Part shown: positions 7,638 through 14,684 of the stretch, one piece after another
How positions within the stretch are numbered: the first letter of the stretch is position 1
Layout: each line of letters opens with the position of its first letter
Origin: Sphingopyxis sp. YR583
GTDB lineage: Bacteria; Pseudomonadota; Alphaproteobacteria; Sphingomonadales; Sphingomonadaceae
Direction: 5' to 3'
DNA: 64,000 nucleotides
NCBI RefSeq assembly: GCF_900108295.1
Contig: NZ_FNWK01000001.1
Span: forward strand, 372,001 to 436,000
Made by a program: the position numbers and the translations under genes
Notes under the pieces: model-generated
What the model was told of the DNA's origin: nothing
The model's input: only the letters and a program-made list of their open reading frames with translations
The model's database searches: none

Positions 7638-9026
7638 ATGGCCGAAAACAAATCCTATTTCTTCTGCGGCATCGGCGGGTCGGGAATGTTGCCGCTCGCA
7701 ATGATCGTAGCGGCTCGCGGCGCGGCCGTTTCGGGGTCGGACCGCAGCCGCGATCAGGGCCGGACGCCCGATAAATTCGCGTGGCTCGAAAGCCAGGGCA
7801 TCGCCTTTTATCCGCAGGACGGCAGCGGGCCGCAGGCCGGCCAGATACTCGTTGCCTCCGCCGCGATCGAAGACAGCGTGCCCGACATTGCCGCCGCCAA
7901 CGCGCTCGGCCTGCCGCGGATGACACGCGCCGACCTGAATGCGGCGCTATTCAACGATGCCGACAGCGCGATCGGGGTCGGGGGCACGAGCGGCAAGTCG
8001 ACTGTGACCGGAATGATCGGCTGGATTCTGGAGAATACGGGCCGCAAGCCGACGGTGATGAACGGCGCGGTGATGCGCAATTTCTCGGGCGAGGACCGGC
8101 CCTTTGCGAGCGCGCTGGTCGGCGATGCCGCCATTTACGTGAGCGAAGTCGACGAAAGCGATGGCTCGATCGCGCTCTATCGCCCCGACGTCGCGGTCGT
8201 CACCAACATCAGCCTCGATCACAAGAGCCTTGCCGAATTGCACCAACTGTTCGGCGACTTTGCGACGAAAGCGCGCGTCGCGGTGGTCAATGCCGACGAT
8301 CCGGAATCCACGCCGCTGCTCGGCGGCGGCAATGTCCTGAGTTTCGGTTTCAGCGAGGCCGCGGCCGTTCGCGGCGGCGATTTCGAAGCCTTGCCCGACG
8401 GTTGCCGCTTTTCGACCGACGTCGACGGTTACCGGTACGAGGTGCGGCTGCGCATGCCGGGACGCCACAATGCCGCCAACGCCCTCGCCGCGATCGCCGC
8501 CGCGCGCGCGGTCGACATCCCGGTTGCCGAGGCGGTGAACGCGCTGGCGGGCTTCGCGGGCCTGGCGCGGCGGTACGAGGTATTGGGCCAAGCAAGCGGC
8601 GTCACCGTCATCGACGACTTCGCCCACAATCCCGACAAGGTTGCCGCGACCCTCGCCGCCGTCGCCGAATTGCCGGGCCGCGCCCTGCTCTTCTTCCAGC
8701 CCCACGGCTATGGCCCGCTGCGCCAGATGGGCAAGGAACTGGCGGCGAGCTTCGCGGCCGGCATGCGGCCCGACGACAGGCTGTTCGTCTGCGACCCCGT
8801 CTATTTCGGCGGCACCGTCGATCGCAGTATCGGTAGCGAGGCGCTGGTCGCCGATATCGTCGCGGCCGGAGCCGACGCGGTGCATATGACGACGCGGGCG
8901 GCGTGCGGCGCGGCGATGCTCGACGCCGCGAAAGCGGGCGACCGTATCCTGATCCTTGGCGCGCGCGACGACACGCTCACCGAATTCGGCCGCGAACTGC
9001 TGGAAAAGCTGGCGCTCCGCGCTTGA
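7638..9026 (+). CDS. Mur ligase, probable UDP-MurNAc:L-Ala-gamma-D-Glu-mDAP ligase (Mpl-like)
   Basis: 462 residues, in the MurC/Mpl branch. The N-terminal Rossmann domain starts FFCGIGGSGMLPLA, the central ATP-binding loop GVGGTSGKST is at 113-122, followed by SEVDESDGS and NISLDHKS, and the C-terminal domain carries DDFAHNPDKV. Mpl re-attaches recovered tripeptide to UDP-MurNAc and so bypasses MurC, MurD and MurE. The choice of Mpl over MurC rests on its isolation from the division-wall cluster and on the neighbouring LdcA-like peptidase that would supply its tripeptide. The start MAENKSY is the first plausible ATG after the divergent promoter region. Confidence 0.8.
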   Translation: MAENKSYFFCGIGGSGMLPLAMIVAARGAAVSGSDRSRDQGRTPDKFAWLESQGIAFYPQDGSGPQAGQILVASAAIEDSVPDIAAANALGLPRMTRADLNAALFNDADSAIGVGGTSGKSTVTGMIGWILENTGRKPTVMNGAVMRNFSGEDRPFASALVGDAAIYVSEVDESDGSIALYRPDVAVVTNISLDHKSLAELHQLFGDFATKARVAVVNADDPESTPLLGGGNVLSFGFSEAAAVRGGDFEALPDGCRFSTDVDGYRYEVRLRMPGRHNAANALAAIAAARAVDIPVAEAVNALAGFAGLARRYEVLGQASGVTVIDDFAHNPDKVAATLAAVAELPGRALLFFQPHGYGPLRQMGKELAASFAAGMRPDDRLFVCDPVYFGGTVDRSIGSEALVADIVAAGADAVHMTTRAACGAAMLDAAKAGDRILILGARDDTLTEFGRELLEKLALRA

Positions 9027-9050
9027 TTTCCGCGCGCGAATCTGTATAGG
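9023..9050 (+). promoter_or_regulatory. Predicted promoter of the rpsF operon
   Basis: TTGATT at 9023-9028 and TATAGG at 9045-9050 are separated by 16 bases. The -35 box overlaps the stop codon of the Mpl-like gene. About 130 bases of leader separate it from the rpsF start, room for the S6:S18-binding autoregulatory leader known upstream of rpsF in many bacteria, although I could not fold that motif with confidence. Confidence 0.6.
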
Positions 9051-9184
9051 CCGCCGCTTCGGGGCGAGGCCAAGTGCCATTCGCCCCGATTGCTTTGCAC
9101 AATTCGCAGAGCAGAGACGACAGCCGGAGGGGTTTCGCGATTGGCGCGAAATCAGCGATCGGCCAAATCGAAGGAAGCGCGACC

Positions 9185-9550
9185 ATGCCGTTTTACGAGC
9201 ATGTCTTTATCGCGCGTCAGGACCTGAGCCAGGCTCAGGTCGACGCGCTGGCGGAAACCGTCACCAACGTCATCGGCGAATATAAGGGCCAGGTTCACAA
9301 GACCGAAACCTGGGGCCTGAAGCAGCTCGCCTACAAGATCCAGAAGAACCGCAAGGGTCACTATGTGATGCTGTCGGCCGAAGTGTCGGGCGAAGCCATC
9401 GCAGAGATCGAGCGTCAGGCTGCGATCAACGAAGATATCATCCGCTGGCTCACCATCCGCGTCGACGAACTCGAAAAGGGTCCGTCCGTGATGATGCGCA
9501 AGCAGGAACGTCGTGGCGGCCGCGGCCGTGACCGCGACGGCGAAGAATAA
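9185..9550 (+). CDS. rpsF: 30S ribosomal protein bS6
   Basis: 121 residues. [15 protein letters not shown] begins the ferredoxin-like fold typical of S6, and [20 protein letters not shown] is the conserved central strand-loop. The protein pairs with bS18 on the 30S platform. A basic/glycine-rich tail ([13 protein letters not shown]) ends it. The start is set by alignment with the family; the longer open frame upstream has no S6 character. First gene of the rpsF-rpsR-rplI operon. Confidence 0.97.
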   Translation: MPFYEHVFIARQDLSQAQVDALAETVTNVIGEYKGQVHKTETWGLKQLAYKIQKNRKGHYVMLSAEVSGEAIAEIERQAAINEDIIRWLTIRVDELEKGPSVMMRKQERRGGRGRDRDGEE

Positions 9551-9561
9551 GGAACAGTAGC

Positions 9562-9786
9562 ATGGCACGACCCTTTTTCCGCCGCCGCAAGACCTGCCCC
9601 TTCAGCCAGAAGGACGCACCGGTCATCGATTACAAGGACGTCCGTCTGCTCCAGGGTTACCTGTCGGAGCGTGGCAAGATCGTCCCGTCGCGGATCACCG
9701 CGGTGTCCACCAAGAAGCAGCGTGAGCTGGCAAAAGCGATCAAGCGCTCGCGCCACATCGGCCTGCTCCCCTACATTGTGAAGTAA
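9562..9786 (+). CDS. rpsR: 30S ribosomal protein bS18
   Basis: 74 residues, normal length. [14 protein letters not shown] at the N-terminus and the [22 protein letters not shown] region are diagnostic; it ends [11 protein letters not shown]. It binds 16S rRNA with bS6. It lies 11 bases after rpsF with a GGAA ribosome site and 14 bases before rplI. The single cysteine in KTCPFS is the only remnant of a metal-binding site, so this looks like a zinc-independent form. Confidence 0.97.
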   Translation: MARPFFRRRKTCPFSQKDAPVIDYKDVRLLQGYLSERGKIVPSRITAVSTKKQRELAKAIKRSRHIGLLPYIVK

Positions 9787-9800
9787 GGAGGGCTGGTTCC

Positions 9801-10427
9801 ATGGAAATCATCCTGCTCGAACGTATCGAGAAACTGGGCGGTATCGGCGACGTCGTCACCGTCAAGAACGGCTTTGCCCGTAACTATCTGCTGCCGAACA
9901 ACAAGGCGCTCCGTGCAAACGACACGAACCGCAAGCTGTTCGAAGCCAACCGTTCGAAGATCGAGGCCGACAACGCCGAGCGTCGCACCGACGCCGAAGG
10001 CCGTGCCAAGGACATCGACGGCAAGCAGGTCGTCCTGATCCGTCAGGCGTCGAACACCGGCCAGCTTTACGGCTCGGTCTCGGTGCGCGACATCGTCGAC
10101 GCGCTGGTCGAAGACGGCGCCGCGAACATCACCAAGTCGATGGTCGAGCTCGAACGCCCGATCAAGTCGCTTGGCCTGTTCGAGGTCAAGGTGAAGCTGC
10201 ACCCCGAAGTCGCCGTTACGGTCGGCGTCAACGTCGCACGTTCGCCTGACGAAGCCGAGATGCAGAAGCAGGGCATCGACGTCATCGCGGCGATGTTCGA
10301 AGAAGAACAGGCCGAAGCCGTCGCTTCGGCGCTGGAACCCGACAGCGAAGACGAATTCGAAGACGCGACGCCGCCTTCGGAACTCGCTGCCGAAGCTCCG
10401 GCTGCAGACGAGGAAGAAGAGGCCTGA
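9801..10427 (+). CDS. rplI: 50S ribosomal protein bL9 with acidic C-terminal extension
   Basis: 208 residues against about 149 in E. coli. The N-terminal domain MEIILLERIEKLGGIGDVV followed by KNGFARNYLLPNNKA is the rRNA-binding lobe; the connecting helix and C-terminal lobe follow to roughly residue 150. The remaining ~55 residues are strongly acidic and alanine-rich (EEEQAEAVASALEPDSEDE, ending ADEEEEA). A strong AAGGAGG site precedes the ATG. The gene is followed directly by an intrinsic terminator. Confidence 0.96.
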   Translation: MEIILLERIEKLGGIGDVVTVKNGFARNYLLPNNKALRANDTNRKLFEANRSKIEADNAERRTDAEGRAKDIDGKQVVLIRQASNTGQLYGSVSVRDIVDALVEDGAANITKSMVELERPIKSLGLFEVKVKLHPEVAVTVGVNVARSPDEAEMQKQGIDVIAAMFEEEQAEAVASALEPDSEDEFEDATPPSELAAEAPAADEEEEA

Positions 10428-10453
10428 GCCCCTTTCCTCTTGCAAGAGACAGA

Positions 10454-10490
10454 AAAGGCTCCGGAACGCAGGTTCCGGAGCCTTTTTCTT
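10454..10490 (+). terminator. Intrinsic terminator of the rpsF-rpsR-rplI operon
   Basis: A perfect 14-bp stem (arms 10454-10467 and 10472-10485) with loop GCAG, followed by TTCTTT. The A-run at the left foot lets it also act on the convergent folE transcript, whose stop is about 40 bases away. Confidence 0.92.
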
Positions 10491-10522
10491 TGGGTCAGAA
10501 AGGCGCCCGGAAGGCGGCTCGC

Positions 10523-11125
10523 TCAATAGCCCATCAGGCTGAGCACTTCCTTGCGGCTGCGCTGGTCGTCGAGGAAGCAGCCGAGCAGGCGGCTGGTGAC
10601 CATGCCGACGCCGGGCGTGCGAACGCCGCGGCCCGTCATGCAGCCATGCTGCGCGTCGATGACGACCGCCACACCGTGCGGGTGGAGATTGTCCCAGATG
10701 CAGCGCGCGACGTCCGCGGTCAGCCGTTCCTGTACCTGCAAGCGCCGGGCATAGCCGTTGAGCACGCGAGCCAGCTTTGAAATGCCGACGACGCGGTCGC
10801 GCGGCAGATAGGCGATCGAAGCCTTGCCGGTGATCGGTGCCATATGATGTTCGCAGTGCGACTGGAACGGAATGTCGCGCAGCAAAACGATCTCGTCATA
10901 GCCGCCGACCTCTTCGAAGGTCCGCGACAGGTGGATCGCCGGATCGTCGGCATAGCCCGAACAATATTCCTTCCATGCGCGCGCCACGCGGCGCGGCGTG
11001 TCGAGCAGCCCTTCGCGCTGCGGATCGTCGCCCGCCCACTCGATCAGCGTCCGCACGGCGTCTGCGACATGGTCGGGGACCACCACCTTGCCGTCCGGTC
11101 CCAACTCGTTCTTGTCGTTGCTCAT
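10523..11125 (-). CDS. folE: GTP cyclohydrolase I, type IA
   Basis: 200 residues from MSNDKNELG. It converts GTP to 7,8-dihydroneopterin triphosphate, the entry step to folate and related pterins, as a zinc enzyme. Zinc and catalytic motifs are visible: HCEHHMAPITGKA in the middle and AQHGCMTGRGV near the C-terminus. The GTG start 11 codons upstream is less likely because the ATG fits family N-termini. Monocistronic by context, ending near the rplI terminator. Confidence 0.95.
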   Translation of the reverse strand: MSNDKNELGPDGKVVVPDHVADAVRTLIEWAGDDPQREGLLDTPRRVARAWKEYCSGYADDPAIHLSRTFEEVGGYDEIVLLRDIPFQSHCEHHMAPITGKASIAYLPRDRVVGISKLARVLNGYARRLQVQERLTADVARCIWDNLHPHGVAVVIDAQHGCMTGRGVRTPGVGMVTSRLLGCFLDDQRSRKEVLSLMGY

Positions 11126-11558
11126 TGCCCCGCTTTCACTGTTGCCTTGATGTCGCACATTTCGGCGTCAATGACCCGATAAGCAAGGGCCGGACACGAA
11201 GAAATTATGCCCGCCACGCAAGTTTACGTTGCGGAATCTTGGCTTTTTCTCATTTCCAAGAGCCGCAGTTTCGCGTCCTTTTTTGGGCCAAACAAGTCAC
11301 TTGACGCTTTCGTCAACTCGGCGCACCTTTAGGCTATACAGAACTCGCTTAAGCGGGTCGTATTCCGGAGAGGCCGGCGTTTTCCCCGACGCCGGTGGGA
11401 GAGGACGATGACCAGCAGAGCTGGCAGGTGGGATTCACAAGGGCACATGGCCGTTTCGGCCCGGTGCCCTTTGCCATGTCTGGTCGTTTCCCCTCCCCTT
11501 ACCACAATTTGACGTTGGGCGGCCCCGCACATCGCGGGTCGAAAAAGGGAGGCTATAA
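11126..11558 (+). other. Long intergenic region with a structured leader
   Basis: No gene seen. An inverted repeat TTGACG/CGTCAA lies at 11301-11316. Further along are hairpins at 11373-11396 (7-8 bp), 11412-11424 (5 bp), 11439-11471 (8 bp plus a nested 5 bp around TTT) and 11523-11537 (5 bp). The motif AGTTTACGTTGCGG at 11221-11234 recurs upstream of the neighbouring receptor at 17480. The region most likely holds the promoter and a long 5' leader for the receptor starting at 11559. No known riboswitch consensus was recognised, including cobalamin, TPP, FMN and glycine. Confidence 0.5.
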
Positions 11559-14500
11559 ATGAAGTTCAAGGCACTGATCGGAACCTCGATCCTTGCAATG
11601 ACGGCGGCGACGCCGGCATTCGCGCAGGACGCGGCGAATGAAGTGGAACGCGATGCTTTCGGCGGCGAAATCGTCGTCACGGCGCAGCGCCAGTCGGAAC
11701 GACTGCAGGACGTGCCGATCGCGGTCAGCGCCTTTTCGACCGAGGCACTCGAAGCCCAGCAGATCAAGACCCCGTCGGATCTTCAGCTGACCCTGCCCAA
11801 CGTCACCTTCACCAAGACCAATTTCACCGGCGCCAGCTTCACGATCCGCGGCATCGGCGACCTTTGCGTCGGCACGACCTGCGACAGCGCAACCGCGATC
11901 CATCTCAACGGCGACCCGCTGTTTTCGACCCGCCTGTTCGAAACCGAATTTTTCGACCTCGAACGCGTCGAAGTGCTGCGCGGCCCGCAGGGCACGCTGT
12001 TCGGTCGCAACGCGACCTCGGGCGTGGTCAACGTCATCACCGCCAAACCGAAGCTGGGGAAATTCGAAGCCGCCGCCGAAGCCGAATATGGAAATTTCGA
12101 TTCCATGAAGGGCAAGGCGATGGTCAACATCCCGCTCGGCGACACCATGGGCATTCGCGTCGCGGGCATCTACCTCAACCGCGACGGCTATACGAAGAAC
12201 AGCTTCCTCAACACGCGCATCGACGATCGCGACCTTTACTCGGTCCGCGGCTCGTTCCGCTGGGAGCCCTCGCCCGATACGACGATCGACCTGCTGGCAT
12301 CCTATTTCCATGAAAAGGACAAGCGCACGCGCATCCAGAAACAGCTTTGCCAGCGCGACCCGACCGGCATTCTCGGCTGTTTGAACAACCGCCTCGACAA
12401 TGCGCCCTTCAACGGCAACGCGACGTTCACCGCAGCGCTTACCTCGCGCGAATTCCTGGCGATCCGCGGCATTCCCCAAGCCTTTGCGCTCGGCAGCCTC
12501 TACGGCCCCGACGTCTATGCCAATACGACGATCCCGTCCGATCCGCGCGAAGTGAACACGGCGTACACGCCAAGCTATTTCACCAGCGAACTGACACTGC
12601 AGGGCCAGATCGAACATAATTTCGGCCCCGTCTCGCTGCAGGTGTCGGGCCAGTATCAGAAGGTCAAGCTCGACGCGTCGCAGGACTATAACAGCAACGT
12701 CGGCAACCGCGCGCTCTATGCCGGTGGGCTCGCCACACTGCAGGCTGCCGCGAACGGTGCCTTGGGCGCAGCGTTCACGCCTTATTTCGCGCCGGTCGCA
12801 GCCGCGATCATCCCGAACGGACCAACCGGCCAGCTCTGCACGTCGCTGGCGGAAGAAAGCGGCTACGGCAGCTTTGGCGGCAACAAGATCTGTAGCGACC
12901 AGTCGCTGCAGTTCGACCGGTCGAACCAGTATAACAGCAGCTGGTCGGTCGAAGGCATATTGTCGAGCGATCTCGACGGGCCGTTCAACTTCCTCGTCGG
13001 CGGCATCTATGCCGACTATAAGCTGACCGAGAACAGCTATTATGTGAACGCCTTCCCGATCGATTATCTGACCGGCGTGCTGGGCGCCTTCACCGCGGCG
13101 ACGAACCGCGTGCCCGACCCGAACAACCCGGGCCAGACGATCGCGGCTCCGCTGCCGCCATCATTCCTTGCGACGCCCTTCTTCCGAAACAACACCGACG
13201 ATCTGAACATCAAATCGTGGGGCCTGTTTGGCGAAGCCTATTTCGAGTTCAGCGACCGGCTGAAACTGACAGCAGGTCTTCGTTATAACAACGACAAGAA
13301 GAGCGTGGCGGCACGCTCGACGCTGGCAAGCTTCCTTGCGCCGCATGCGGGAACGACCGACACCGTCTTCGGTTCGCCCTTCGTCGGGTCGTTCGACGCC
13401 GATCCGGGCACGCCCGGCAACCAGATCATCCAGGAACGCAGCGTCAAATTCAACAAGCTGACAGGCCGTGCGGTGATCGATTTCAAGGTTACCGACGACA
13501 ATCTGCTCTACGCATCCTATTCTCGCGGCTACAAATCGGGGGGCATCAACCCGCCGCTGCAGCCGATCTTCGAAGTGCCCGAATCGTTCAAGCCCGAACA
13601 GGTCGACGCCTTTGAAATCGGGTCGAAGAACACCTTCGGCGGCGGAGCGCTTCAGCTGAACCTGACGGCCTTCTACTACAAGTATAAGGATCTGCAGCTC
13701 AGCAAGATCGTCGCGCGTACCGCGGTCAACGACAATGTCAGCGCCGACATCTACGGTTTCGAAGCCGAAGCGATCGTCCGGCCCGACCCCGACGTCGTGG
13801 TCAACCTCGGCTTCAGCTATCTGCACAGCAAGGTCTCCGACGACAAGTTCACGAGCAACCCGCGCGACTTTGGCGGTGGCCGCAGCGATGCGGTCATCAT
13901 CAAGGACATCACGAATGCCGCAAACTGCGCGGTTGCTTCGCGCTCGGGCAATGCCGCTGGCGTCAACGCCTTCGTAAACGGGGTTCAGCAGGTCATCAAC
14001 GGCGGCTTTGTGCCGGGCGTTGCCGCTGGTGCCGGCCTCCGTCCGACGACCGCCTTCCCGAGCGATGGCGGCATCGCATCGACCGGCGCATTCAGCATCT
14101 GTTCGGTGATGGAAGCGGCGGCCGGCGGGGCATTCGCCGCGGCGGGCCTGACCCCGGCAAACTTCGGCGGGATCGAATATTTCTCCGCCGGCGTTCCGGT
14201 CAATATCAAGGGCAACCAGCTGCCGCAGGCACCGAACTACAAGTTCAGCGCCGGCGTTCAGTACACCGCGCGTCTCGGCGGCGGTGACATGACCCTCGTC
14301 CCGCGCGTCGACCTTGCCTATACCGGTGAGAGCTATGGCAGCATCTTCAACGGCAATGTGAACCGCATCAAGGGTTACGCGCAGGTCAACGCCCAGCTGC
14401 AGCTGAACGGCGCCGACGACAAATGGTATGTGAAGGGCTTCATCCAGAACCTCTTCGACGCCAACAGCGTCACCGGCCTGTACATCACCGACCAGTCGTC

Positions 14501-14570
14501 GGGTAACTACACCAACATCTTCACCCTCGAACCGCGCCGCTATGGCATCGCGGCGGGCGTGAGATTCTAA
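11559..14570 (+). CDS. TonB-dependent receptor (large, substrate unknown)
   Basis: 1003 residues. The signal peptide MKFKALIGTSILAMTAATPAFA is followed by QDAANE and the TonB box-like GEIVVTAQRQSERLQDVPIAV, typical of the big sphingomonad receptor family. Plug motifs are LERVEVLRGPQGTLFGRNATSG. The barrel carries several long loops with cysteine pairs (GDLCVGTTCDS; KQLCQRDPTGILGCL) and ends in LEPRRYGIAAGVRF with a terminal phenylalanine. A GGGAGG ribosome site precedes the ATG. The substrate cannot be read from sequence; relatives are assigned to plant sugars, aromatics or siderophores. It is convergent with a second receptor and shares a terminator with it. Confidence 0.93.
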   Translation: MKFKALIGTSILAMTAATPAFAQDAANEVERDAFGGEIVVTAQRQSERLQDVPIAVSAFSTEALEAQQIKTPSDLQLTLPNVTFTKTNFTGASFTIRGIGDLCVGTTCDSATAIHLNGDPLFSTRLFETEFFDLERVEVLRGPQGTLFGRNATSGVVNVITAKPKLGKFEAAAEAEYGNFDSMKGKAMVNIPLGDTMGIRVAGIYLNRDGYTKNSFLNTRIDDRDLYSVRGSFRWEPSPDTTIDLLASYFHEKDKRTRIQKQLCQRDPTGILGCLNNRLDNAPFNGNATFTAALTSREFLAIRGIPQAFALGSLYGPDVYANTTIPSDPREVNTAYTPSYFTSELTLQGQIEHNFGPVSLQVSGQYQKVKLDASQDYNSNVGNRALYAGGLATLQAAANGALGAAFTPYFAPVAAAIIPNGPTGQLCTSLAEESGYGSFGGNKICSDQSLQFDRSNQYNSSWSVEGILSSDLDGPFNFLVGGIYADYKLTENSYYVNAFPIDYLTGVLGAFTAATNRVPDPNNPGQTIAAPLPPSFLATPFFRNNTDDLNIKSWGLFGEAYFEFSDRLKLTAGLRYNNDKKSVAARSTLASFLAPHAGTTDTVFGSPFVGSFDADPGTPGNQIIQERSVKFNKLTGRAVIDFKVTDDNLLYASYSRGYKSGGINPPLQPIFEVPESFKPEQVDAFEIGSKNTFGGGALQLNLTAFYYKYKDLQLSKIVARTAVNDNVSADIYGFEAEAIVRPDPDVVVNLGFSYLHSKVSDDKFTSNPRDFGGGRSDAVIIKDITNAANCAVASRSGNAAGVNAFVNGVQQVINGGFVPGVAAGAGLRPTTAFPSDGGIASTGAFSICSVMEAAAGGAFAAAGLTPANFGGIEYFSAGVPVNIKGNQLPQAPNYKFSAGVQYTARLGGGDMTLVPRVDLAYTGESYGSIFNGNVNRIKGYAQVNAQLQLNGADDKWYVKGFIQNLFDANSVTGLYITDQSSGNYTNIFTLEPRRYGIAAGVRF

Positions 14571-14594
14571 CCTACCCGGCGGCAACGCCATAAA

Positions 14595-14636
14595 AAACCC
14601 CGGCCTCTCGATCGAGAGGCCGGGGTTTCTTTTTTG
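14595..14636. terminator. Bidirectional intrinsic terminator between two receptor genes
   Basis: A perfect 34-base palindrome (17-bp arms, 14595-14628) is flanked by A6 on the left and CTTTTTT on the right, so it has a U-tract on both transcripts. It ends both the 11559-14570 gene and the 14685-17324 gene. Confidence 0.95.
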
Positions 14637-14684
14637 CCTTCCGCGTGGCCGCCGGGGCGCGAGGAAGCGCCCCGACCCCCACGA

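Noticed and set aside
9572..9592. Second sigma-54 site starting TGGCACGACCC inside rpsR
   Set aside because: The -12 TTGC element is missing and the site is within a ribosomal-protein coding sequence.
11341..11558. Cobalamin, TPP, FMN or glycine riboswitch upstream of the receptor
   Set aside because: None of the conserved boxes of these classes is present, although the region is structured.
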